From NCBI RefSeq assembly GCF_035083965.1, contig NC_089722.1, forward strand, positions 25,669,081-25,733,080: a DNA stretch of 64,000 nucleotides. The letters are read 5' to 3'. A program made the translations under genes and the position numbers. This stretch comes from Branchiostoma lanceolatum (lineage: Eukaryota; Chordata; Leptocardii; Amphioxiformes; Branchiostomatidae). Shown one piece after another: positions 25,301-35,374 of this stretch (position 1 is the stretch's first letter; each line of letters starts with the position of its first letter). Under the pieces are notes generated by a model. The model saw nothing but the letters and a program-made list of their open reading frames with translations, had not been told where the DNA came from and made no database searches.

Positions 25301-26464
25301 AGTGGAGGTCTTAATGTACAGGCGAAATTATGAGAGTCGGTTTTACTGTTTGAAATAGAGAATTGAAATGAAACTTAAGTATAATATTTGTCATGATACC
25401 TGAAATAATGTGCAATATAGATTTGTTTTGGGAAGGAAATATTTTAGCAAAGAGACTCTCCAAACACTGTCTGTCACTTGCGATAAGCATTTCAAATGAA
25501 TGCCCCCCTAACTCTCACCAAGGAGGTTTAATCAGGGTGATTAACCTGATTAAACCTCCTTGCTCTCACTTACACATGGCTTGGAAGGGACCTTCTCCCT
25601 GTAATAAGTTTTCTGATTCAGGAGTAAACTAGTCTAATCGTAATTCAGCCCTGTTGAGTTTCAGTGTGCTAGAATTGTAACCCCCATCACACTGAATTCT
25701 AAAGAATATGCAAATGACAAGCAGCTGAAATGAAAAATGGGGTCAAACTTGTTGGCAGAGTCCAACAGTTGGAGTGGACTACACAGTTGTATGCTCAACA
25801 AAGCCTGTGATGCATTGTTGTGATGTTAATGAAGAACCCAGCCTCCTCCTAGTAAAAGTTCATGACCCCACAGAGTGTAGGTCTGCACAAAGGGCATTCT
25901 CCTAGTGACCTAGTTTGGATGAGGCCTAGCCTAGAGTCCAGCCTTGTTACTAATGTTAGCGTCATTGGTGGGTAGCGATGTTGGGAGCAACATAAGAAAA
26001 GGTATATTTTGGTGAAGTACTTAATGATTGACAAATAGCCAAGTCACACATACTTATTTCCATATTGTCTTTCTTTCCTTCAGGTCATAGCATGCTTTGG
26101 CTGTGCCGTTGTCACCAAGCTGTACACTGGATTTGCCCTGGTGGCTCTAACCATAGAACTCAGCAGTGTTTTCCTCCACATCCGACAACTCTTACACATG
26201 GGCGGCGTCAGCAAACGCAACGTGATATACCGTACAAACGGCATGATCAATATCGGGATGTACATCTTATTCCGAATCTGTACGCTAGCGTGGATGACGA
26301 GATGGGTAGTCATCAATCGCGATGCGATTCCGCTCATTCCATTCACACTTGGAAGCGTTGGACTCGCTATTATGACCATCATCAACGTGATCCTCTTTTT
26401 CCGCCTGCTACAAAGTGACTTTTTGCAAAAGAAGCCCAAACACAAAGATTGGTTCTCTGAATAG
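19307..26464 (+). CDS. TLC-domain membrane protein, TLCD1/TLCD2 type
   Basis: Four exons join in phase: 19307-19485, 20500-20582, 20789-20871, 26084-26464 (stop TAG); 241 aa, the usual size for TLCD1/2. It has six or so hydrophobic segments. Family-like blocks: an N-terminal hydrophobic anchor, NTFVSLVHSSLTGLGALL, GYFMYDALDLF, the TLC-typical HWELVLHHITVIACF, then ELSSVFLHIRQLL and FRLLQSDFLQKK with a basic tail. TLCD1/2 (and C. elegans FLD-1) limit membrane content of long polyunsaturated phospholipids and so set membrane fluidity; the catalytic role of the TLC fold here is unknown. Introns 1 and 3 hold repeats; intron 3 is 5.2 kb. Which of TLCD1 or TLCD2 it matches cannot be told, and a single pre-duplication gene is likely. 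Confidence 0.88.
19995..20078. repeat. (CA)n-rich microsatellite
   Basis: Interrupted CA/CATA dinucleotide repeat (ACACATACACATACACA pattern) in intron 1 of the TLCD-type gene. Confidence 0.9.
21233..21745. mobile_element. Non-autonomous mariner-type element with TA duplication
   Basis: Terminal inverted repeats of about 33 bp: the left begins CGAGGGGTGATCAATAAGTT, the right ends GATCACCCCTCA. Both are flanked by TA (21231-21232 and 21746-21747). The interior (513 bp in all) shows no transposase frame, so this is a deletion derivative or MITE moved in trans. It lies in intron 3 of the TLCD-type gene. A similar solo end (GAGGGAGGATTCAAAAGTTC) lies just upstream at 21190-21209. Confidence 0.8.
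24178..24563. repeat. Large imperfect foldback
   Basis: Arms of about 90-130 nt: 24178-24270 (GTGTTCGCAGCCAAAACTCA onward) pairs at roughly three quarters of positions with 24472-24563, and the pairing seems to extend inward to about 24308/24430. The unpaired centre is about 120 nt. It is more G/C-rich than the flanking repeats. Confidence 0.7.
25222..25251. repeat. CCAAGGAGGTT hairpin 1
   Basis: Arms 25222-25232 and 25241-25251 are perfect 11-bp reverse complements. A relative lies 290 bp downstream. Confidence 0.7.
25519..25562. repeat. CAAGGAGGTTTAATCAGG hairpin 2
   Basis: Arms 25519-25536 and 25545-25562 are perfect 18-bp reverse complements with an 8-nt loop. Fragments of the same motif occur at 14060-14073 (AAGGAGGTTTGAACCTCC) and 24590-24604. 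Confidence 0.85.
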
Positions 26465-29392
26465 GAAATCTTCATCTTTGGATTTTGCTGTAAAGAGATA
26501 ATAATTCCTAGGATCCTCATCTTTCCCTACATTTACAAACTCATCGGTAAAAAGTGTTGTGGATGGATAAAAGAAGGTGCCAACCAGGTGATGACGATAC
26601 ATTTTAACTCATATCAAGGAGGCTAATACATGGCAACGGTAAAAACTTCAGGGATAGGCCATTCAAAAGTCTGTTGTACACTTTTGTGACAGGGTGTATC
26701 AGGATGTGCAGTAGAACAATTTTGCCGTCACAAAGACAGTAATATATCCATAGATTCTTGGTTAACTTTGTAAGATCATGTTAAGGTATGATGATAAGAA
26801 CAACAGAGATTCACAAATTTGGTCAGACTGTACCCAGTCAGATAGGAGAGTCCTTGATATGCGCTTTAAAAAAAAATTTACTTAAAAAGTTAATTGCCAA
26901 TGGTAAGAAAACATTTCATCATTGAATACTGTGCAGGTTTAGATTCTACATGATGTATACCATGGGGGAAGTATTGCCTTGTTGGAATATAGTGAATTTC
27001 AGGTAAGATTTTCCCAGTCAAGACTTCTTATATATCATTATGCTGAACACTGCTTTCTCTTTTTGGTGGTACATTTTTTTAAACATTTATAAAAAATGTA
27101 TTTTATTCTCCACAAATCCTCAAAAGATGTTGTCCAAATTTTTAATCCCTGTTACCACTACTGACTGTATTTTGTAGAATATGTATCTGGAAGTTTTTTT
27201 TGGAACTGAGCACACAGTTGACAACCTCCTTAGTGTAGAAGTATGTTCCTATGAGAATGTGTCATTATCTTTAATTTGTTCCTTCTATGTCAGGAATGAA
27301 ATTACAGATAGGCCATGTACATGTATATATTAGGCAACCATTACACTACTAGTATGTTGCCATATAATATATAGATACATATATAATATTAACTCTCAGG
27401 TCACACTCTAGATATTACAACATAACATTTATCATCCTGTAAACTGTGGGAAAGTGATAACTGGTGATGATGGAATGCAGATGTGCAGTTTTATGTCATC
27501 TGTAGGTCAGGAACTCCATTGGGCCTACTTAATGAACAAACTGATGAGCTGAATGGGGGATCAACCTCCATTAACATTAATCCGCAAGTGTGTTTGAGAG
27601 ATCTCTAGTGTACCGTCCCCCAGGTATGCACAGTTATATAGATATACAGGAGTGCTTTATACTGGGCGATGTTGGGTTTGAGATATGTTGGGACGTATAT
27701 TTTCAGGGTGGCAGATTTGTGTACCCTGGTGGAATTATGTTAGTAGATGCTACATTGCCATGGTTTCCAAGCAGGTGCATTACTGTTAAGTACAGCAACA
27801 TCACACATTACAAAGAGATAAGGCAGATAGTGGGATCTCATAATCAATGACGGATCCCAAGGGTAACATTGTGCCAGCGAATGTTTGATGTTGAGTGATC
27901 AAGTGTGAGAATGTTTTAAATTTAGACAAAATATTTTACGGTAATTTCTTAAGTTTTGATTGATGATAAAATTCTAGTCATGACTCTATTTTTAAAAATC
28001 TTCTTTTGTTCTGAAAGAACTATATGGATATAGCATGACTTACCTAATTCTAGGTAGATCTGTCTTCAGACCTGTTGCAATTATGATTTTTTTACCAATA
28101 ACAAAAAGTGTGATGAGACATTGTAATCAATGAACTTCTGTATGCAGCTTATTAATTAAGGCTTTACAACAAAGAACAATTTTATTATAATTGTAATTTG
28201 CAGTTTACTTAATTGAGTCCAAGATACAAATGTCACTAACAGTGTTATTCCATATAATTGATTTACATGCATGTTTTCTGATAATGTTATGTTGTTTGCT
28301 ATTCTTGGTTTATTTTGAGCTGTATTATCTGTTGAATGACAATACTTTAGATATAATAGATTTGTACATTTTACAATTTTGTAAGGACTTTTACAATGAA
28401 AATGAAATAGATTTATGGCAAATATGCAGTATTGTATTCCTGTCTTTTTTTAAAACAGTAGCAATGTTCCCAGAACTTGTCTACCAGGGCTTTGGACAAA
28501 AGTCTTTCCAAAATGTGTAACTTGCAAGAACATAAAAAAACCTGATGGATGGGTGTGTAGACCATCTCTTGTTCCATCATAATTATAAGTGTATGAAGTG
28601 TTACTACACTTTCATAACTAACAAATTATCATAGAAAAATTGATCACACACAAAAGCAACATCTAGAAGTATGTATTAAAAATCTAGTTGACTTAAGTTA
28701 TTTAGAAATACCTTCACCTCTAAATTAGACTTTTTATTCATTCTTGAAATGTCCTGGAATATCAAAAGGAAAAGCCAAACATGTAAAAATTGTTGGTTCA
28801 ACTGTTTTTGCAATGTTGCTGCATTATTCCACATAGTAGTTAGCGATTTGCTGTTAACTCTCGAAGTGTTAATTCCTGAGACTAGTGACTACTGGCCATT
28901 TCTGATGAGAGTCTGCCTAGGTGTATCACATACCATACACATCAAAGAGTTTAGATTAAGGCAAACAGGCAAGAGCATTAGTACTTTTTACAATGACAAG
29001 CAATCTTTCAAACTATGCCTTTATGTTCCCTGAATTTGTAGACTTTCTTTCCACAGGTCTATGATCTCTGCGATGCATTGAAAATATATTTTGTTTGGTC
29101 ACTGCTTAAATCACTTCTTACATTTTCAGGCACAATTTGTCACATTAACCATTCCAACTTTGTTTTGTACATGGTAGGTTTTCACTTCCACAATTAGCTA
29201 GAAGATTTCCACATTAGTGGCGATGTTGTAAACTCCAAACAGATGTAGAAAACTGTAACAGTTGTCTTGCTTCTGGTTCCGAGGAACCGAAAGGCTCGCT
29301 GCTCCGTGGAACCAGGATCTTAAGATTACAATCTGTTACGATTTCGCCTTTCTGTATCTGCTTGGAGATAACAGCTTTGACCTTTCTGACCC
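26465..29392. other. Convergent intergenic region, TLCD-type to SEC14-like gene
   Basis: A/T-rich with no exons of a recognisable family. It probably contains the 3' UTR of the TLCD-type gene at the left and of the minus-strand SEC14-like gene at the right. 27558-27765 is a copy of an interspersed repeat (separate entry). The longest open frame (28230-28520) is low-complexity Leu/Phe-rich and has no codon or homology support. Confidence 0.6.
27558..27765. mobile_element. Unnamed interspersed repeat, copy 1
   Basis: Shares ordered phrases with 29605-29757 and 38581-38800: AACCTCCATTAACATTAAT, TTTGAGAGATCTCTGGTG, AGATATACAGGAGTGC, GGGCGATGTTGGGTT and GGGTGGCAGA-T-TGTACCCTGG. No coding capacity and no obvious terminal repeats. 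Confidence 0.7.
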
Positions 29393-32300
29393 TCAGTCTT
29401 GGGTCAACTCTTGCAACTTTTCATTGTCCGTGAACTGTGACACGTCACCCTCGACCCCTGTGAGAGATTCGTCGCCAGGTTCGAGCACCTCCACGCTGTA
29501 GCGAAGTGTCTTACTCCGCACCCAGCTGTAGGAGTTGTCGAATCGAACAACATCTGAGGGGATAAAAAGGTTATCAGGATGTTGTATACAGTTACTGCAT
29601 TGTGTGATTCAACCTCCATTTACATTGATCTGCTGGGGTTGATTAATCTAGTTTGAAAAACAGTGGGTTATCATACTGGGGGACATTGGGTTGGAGATCT
29701 GTTTGGACATATCTTTTTAGGGTGGCAGAATAATGTACCCTGTTGGAATTATGTTATGACTTTACACCAATAACTTCAATTGATATTGAAGCTTACAACA
29801 GTGTAGTAGCATTACACCTTCACTTCTGATGAAACTGATACATATGCAGTTAATGAATAACAAAGTTCTTAATTCACAACCCAAGTTACAGTTAAGTTCC
29901 TTAAAGAAACAAAACAAAATAAACGAACAAAAAAGGAACAAAACAAAAATGAACTTTACATTTCCCTGGCTCCTCACACAGCAGTTCCCCGTCGGTCAGT
30001 ATGAGGTGACTGTTGTGTTTGGAGCACGGCACGACCTCCTCCATGTCCTGGTACCTGTTACTGCTGCCCCGCTGCTTGTACACACCAAAGCCAATGTCAC
30101 AATCTTCAGTCTTAAACAACCACCTGGAAAAGACATGTTAAACATGTGTTAAGACTTTCAAACATATATTTCCTCTTGTTATCATTTAGACACTTGAGCA
30201 ACAAAGACACAGAACATTTTTGTAAAATAGAAAGCCTAACAAGAACACCTAAAATCAAGTCAAAAACCAGCCGGAGCCGAACTGCTGCCGAACACAGCAA
30301 TCTAGACATATTTGTCCTGCAGTACCTGAGGACTGCACCAGGGGTCTTCACGTCCACCTCCAGTCCGAGTGACGTCCCCGGCTCCACATCTGCTGATGTC
30401 ATCTGTTCCAGGATCTCCGCAGGAATCCCCTGTGAGTAGCACGACTCAGGAACCACGCCTCCATATCTGATCTATACAAAAGAGCAACACAACTTTAGAC
30501 CTCGATCAGGAAATGCAAGAGACATTGTAATCAACACAGGGATGTTATGCGTGTATTTAGACTACATACAGCCAAGCAGTTGGCAGTCATCATAATTTAG
30601 TTATATGTAGGTCAGAAGACATGCTCTTTGTCCTCTTAGCACTTGTACCATCAGTTGCAGAATACCATTGAACTTTTGAACTTTTATTGAAAAAAATCCA
30701 TTAGCGATGGGCCCTAAGGCACATCACTAGTCTCACCTACTCTAATACATTAAATGCAAATCAGAAGTTGTTCAGCTGGAAACCCATTTGCCAGACACAC
30801 ATTCAGAATGAGGAAGGCATGAATGTTCATGTTCTACAAACCGTTCACTGTACCTTTGACTTACACATGACATCCCCGTCTGGGTCTGTCATGGTGCCTC
30901 CGTAGTGTACAGGGATCTGGTCAGGTGCAATGTGTTGAACAAGCACCTCTTTCCAGTTACCTGTACCAAGAATAAAAACTTGTATTTAGATATATGTGCT
31001 AGGTATCCTATAAATTGTAAGGGTTTTATTCAGTTGTTCTCGACCTTCAGTGAGACTTATAATGACACAATGTTCAAGTACGTTGTATACACAATGCGAT
31101 GAGACATTTTGGCATGTATTTTTGTGAAGTGCACAGTTTTGTCCAGGGTTCCTGACTAAAATGGATATACATGACTTGTACATGTACATTCCAATAACAC
31201 AAACACAAAACATATCAGATTTCCTGATAAATCAAGGGACTTAACAGTATGTTGTAACTGTATACCTGAAATCGGTACTGAAACTGCATTCAAACTAACC
31301 AGCATGTCCCTGTCCTCGGTACTGAAACTGTATTCATACAAACTAGCATGTCCCTATCCTTGGTACTGAAACTGTATTCACACCAAACTAGCATGTCCCT
31401 GTCCTTGGTACTGAGCCTGTATTCACACAAACTAGCATGTCCCTGTCCTTGGTACTGAAACTGTATTCACACCAAACTAGCATGTCCCTGTCCTTGGTAC
31501 TGAAACTGTATTCACACAAACTAGCATGTCCCTGTCCTTGGTACTGAAACTGTATTCACACAAACTAGCATGTCCCTATCCTTGGTGCTGAGCCTGTATT
31601 CACTAAAACTACATTGTAGCATGTCCCTGTCCTTGGTACTGAGCCTGTGTTTATACCAAACTAGCATGTCCCTGTCCTTGGTACTGAAACTGCATTCACA
31701 CTAACTAGTATGTCCCTGTCCTTTGTTTAAAGATCTCAAGATGAGTAACAGGTTGTGTAGCTTGTACTTACTGCCGCAAACAAACACCTTGTTTCTGGTG
31801 TCTTCACTCAGAAAGGGTTTGATGATAGAAAAGGCAATGGGGAAGATAGAAGGTGCTGTATTGTGAAAGAAAAAAGGAATCATTTCAGCAGAATACTTGT
31901 AACTTTTTTACTATTGTATCATTTTGTGATAATGCCAATGAAATATTCTCAAGCATATCTTTACTTGCATATGTAGCATTTACTGAGTTTTGCTGCTTAT
32001 ATTTGGAAATTTACTTGAGAAATTATGATAGCTACCTATAATTGAATATCTTCATTACTGGTTAGTCACATCACACCATTTCAAAAAAGTGCTGCTATAT
32101 ATGATGATTATGATTTACAGTTCTTTCTACATTATATGTATAAGACAGTGTAGTTATTATGTTGAAGCAGATCTACATATATCAAAAAAGACATTTTGAC
32201 ACGCACCTTCCACCACAATGACCTTTTTCAGTATTTCTGGATAGTTGGCCTCAAACATCTTCAGAAACTATAGAAAAATAAAAAAAAGGAAACATTTATC

Positions 32301-34852
32301 AAAAATAGTGTACAGAATACAGAAGACATAAATCTTAATCAAAACAACAAACAAACAAACAAACAAACAAAAATATATTGTTGACAGTTCAAACAGATTA
32401 CCAGTGGGTTCATCCATAATGACTGACCTGAACAAAAGCCTCCGCAACTGAAAAAACAAAACAATCTTCATGAATTTTGTTTAAGCATCAGCTGTTTCAA
32501 ACAGCTAAAAAGCTTATTAACAAGCAAATACATGCAGCAGAAATATTGTTATGTGTTCACTAAAAATAACTAGTATGTACCTGGCTTGGAGAGATGCTGC
32601 ATTCCGAAGTTGTACAAGTCGTACACCACAGTCATCCCAAAGGTCTGTTTGCCAGTCTAAAGAAAGTAGGGGTAAAAGAAGATAATCAGATATGTACAAA
32701 AGATAATGGTGCATAGGACTTGCATACTTAAAAAAATTTGATTCCATTAAGTCATGTACTTCTCCTGGTAGCTATTTTGAGAAGCTACAGTTCTATTATG
32801 AACAGTGGGACTAATCTTCATATTAGTTCAGAAGTTTATATTCAATTCAGTTCTTTGTAAAACAGCTCCCTATAAAGTAACTCTTGAAATTTCTATTGAT
32901 TTTACGTTCACGATGATGAACTTAAGAACGCCAGTGTTTTCATTGCCATAAAGTATGTAACTATAGTGCTATCAAGAACACTCCCTTTTCTCCTTACCGT
33001 GAAATCATATCACAGTGAAATTTTACAGTACCTTTGCTGAATGTGCGTTCAACCTGTCCTCCACCATCTCAAGCATACAGATCTGGAACTTGATGACGTC
33101 CAGGATCTTGACAGATCTCATCATACCGTGGACGTCCAGCCGGCCGAACACCTGGTAGAACACCAGGCCGCCATCTCTGTCCTCACCACAGAAACCTCCC
33201 GCTGGGAAAAACTTATCAAGGACCTTACAGGGGGTAGAAATTAAGGCTTAAGTGTTGGAAAGATGACGTTTTAGGCCGTAAACTATAATACCAACTGTGG
33301 AAAACTTGATAGCCATTACAACATGGAAAACTCATCATCAATAATAACAGGGAAAATGTATAATATGTCGACAGGGGAAAACTTGATACATGTATCAATA
33401 ACAAAAGGGGAACTGATCCTAAACCTTACAACAGAAAAACATGCAACTGGAACCCTACTAGGAAAAATTGACATCAATAACAAGTAAAAAGAATTATTAG
33501 AACCTCAAAAACATGTTATTAGTAGTTATCGTTATAGCTAGTTCAGGTCCATAGAGGGCTCACATTTTATGCCATAGAAATTCTACTTCTTTTCTTTTGT
33601 GGAAACAGAGAAATATTACAAGTTTCTTAGCTGTAAAAAACAAAATCATGCTTGGTTTCTCACACTCCTTCACACTAGAGTGTTACATGTACCTCTGGTA
33701 TCTTGAAGTTCTTTTTGAGATTGTCAACATCCATCTTCTTCCTGTAGGTAAGATGCTGAAATGGAACAGAGAAATCATTTGAGTAGCATTCACCATGGGA
33801 GACAGCAGAGCAGGAAAAAGAGAAAAAATCAAATGAAATACCGGATAACAAAGATCTTTTGAAAGATGCATCAATATCAATTTCTAGTATCCTGTTTGAA
33901 TCAAGACAGAGCCAGACAGAGGTAACATTTTTATGACTTGTATACTCACTTCTCTGTACATCTTCTCTGCTTTGTCAATCTTATACCTTCTCGCTGTTCA
34001 GGAAGATACAGACAAATGTGAGCATTGAATATGCATGTTTCGACTGACTTAAATCGTACTTCAATGAAGCTAATATCAACCAAGGTACACAACAAAATTA
34101 GATGCTGCTTGGTCAGCTTTTTTTCAATGAAGAGCAAAACAAACAAAGCAGACACAAGATTAACTTGATAGCCTCACCTCTCAGCCACCTGCTGAGGTAC
34201 TGGTCATCCATGTGCGGCTGCGCAACATCCTGTAGTCTCTCACTGAACTGTGTGCAGGGAACATTAGGTAAAACATTACATGAAGTAGAATTCACAGTAT
34301 CATTTGCTGCATAGCCTGGGTGCCATCCTCCATAGTATTGCTGGGTCAATCTTTTTGCTTGCTAACCACAAGTAAAAAGATTGACCCAGCGGTTACTACG
34401 GAGGATGGCACCCAGGCTACTAAATTATGCTACAGCTAAGTGTAATCAAATACTGGACATGCATGGCTTCCTCTCTCTGAACTTCAGACTTGATATGTGG
34501 GACTGAAAAGCGAGTGCATGATCTGAACCATCAAAAATCTAGGAAGCATTGTTGATATTCTTTTGACTTCTACATCAAGATTAATCATGTAAGAAATGCA
34601 AAATAATTTGTATTACTAATAGTTAAGTAAAGGCAATGTTATGGTGCATTTCCTATTCTTTTCTAAAAATCATATAAAGGAAAGTAAGCTTTCCATTTGA
34701 ATATCGCACTTTGCTCAGCCTGCAACATAGTCCTCTCCTTTTTGTTTGCCCTTTATGTTTTCAATGCATATAACGTTAACTAGAGCGCAACGTTATTAAA
34801 ACTTAACTATATTTACCTCCTTCAATATAATTTGCTCTTCTTCCCCACTCAT
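29393..34852 (-). CDS. SEC14-like lipid-binding protein (CRAL-TRIO plus GOLD), SEC14L2 type
   Basis: Thirteen minus-strand exons join in phase: 34852-34817, 34247-34178, 33993-33950, 33755-33693, 33223-33032, 32656-32581, 32447-32428, 32267-32207, 31855-31772, 30960-30854, 30471-30326, 30123-29960, 29553-29393; 407 aa (human SEC14L2 has 403). Residues 13-70 form the CRAL-TRIO N-terminal helical region ([20 protein letters not shown]). Residues 72-250 form the lipid-binding fold ([52 protein letters not shown], then [15 protein letters not shown]). The C-terminal GOLD domain ends with [19 protein letters not shown]. Family members are cytosolic or peripheral proteins that bind and transfer hydrophobic ligands (phosphoinositides, squalene, tocopherol). 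The ligand here is not deducible. Exon 7 is a 20-nt microexon. It is divergent with selenoprotein H. Confidence 0.95.
29605..29757. mobile_element. Unnamed interspersed repeat, copy 2
   Basis: Same family as 27558-27765. It matches copy 3 closely at GGTTGGAGATCTGTTTGGAC and GGTGGCAGAATAATGTACCC. It lies in the last intron of the SEC14-like gene. Confidence 0.7.
31280..31715. repeat. 44-bp minisatellite in SEC14-like intron 9
   Basis: About ten copies of a 44-bp unit with core CTAGCATGTCCCTGTCCTTG followed by GTACTGAAACTGTATTCACA. Copies vary at a few positions. It lies between the exons 31772-31855 and 30854-30960. Confidence 0.95.
34312..34419. repeat. Foldback MITE, TAGCCTG-end family
   Basis: 108 bp. 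Arms starting TAGCCTGGGTGCCATCCTCC (34312) pair with the reverse complement ending GGCACCCAGGCTA (34419), and pairing continues inward through CTGGGTCAATCTTTTT, leaving a short loop. It lies in SEC14-like intron 1. Confidence 0.9.
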
Positions 34853-35374
34853 CTTGTCTTCCTTTTTGAAGGACTGGCGTCTTAACACACTTCCTGAATG
34901 TCAAATTAGCTGTAATATATTCCAAAGGGCGATCATTTGCACACAGGTCATCGGTAGGGGTGAACTTTAGACATCATCTCACTCTGGACAGCTCACAACA
35001 ACAAATATCCACCACTTCCGGGTTCAACTCAATTTTAGAAGGAACCACTTTGACAATGGGGCGTTTTTCTGCCAGTAAATGTGTCACAGGGCTTTGGCAA
35101 AAATGTGGACTTTCGTTATACAAATTGCGTTTTGTAGTTTGATATCCCTACCGTTGGTTGTCAATTTGTCATTATTCCGTGTTATCTATGGAAAGTGATA
35201 CTAGTCACAGCAACGACTGGTTTTACGCCTGCCCTTTGCAGTCTAGCAGTGACGGCTAGCGATTCAACTTTAAACTGCAGCAGTATTTTGGCACCTTTGT
35301 GCTGCAATATATTTGCGAACCGCAAGGAGACATTTTTGATCCACGGACCGCACGTGTGGCGAGTAAAAGAAAAC
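34853..35374. promoter_or_regulatory. Divergent promoter, SEC14-like and selenoprotein H
   Basis: Only 522 bp separate the two start codons, which point outward. An ETS/GABP-type ACTTCCGG lies at 35014-35021 and a palindromic CACGTG E-box at 35351-35356, 18 nt before the selenoprotein H ATG. No TATA box at a suitable place. Transcript starts are not visible from sequence. Confidence 0.65.

Larger units (their letters stand above)
22965..25340. repeat. Three diverged direct copies of an unnamed repeat
   Basis: Segments at about 22965-23560, 24668-25125 and 25180-25340 (the last partial) share ordered phrases: ATGTCTTG-ACACC-GGATAT, GGATTAC, CAGCCCAGTCTTGTCA, AGTTCTTTGTT and CACTGAAACA. Spacing is kept and divergence is high. 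No coding potential. They fill intron 3 of the TLCD-type gene. Confidence 0.65.
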
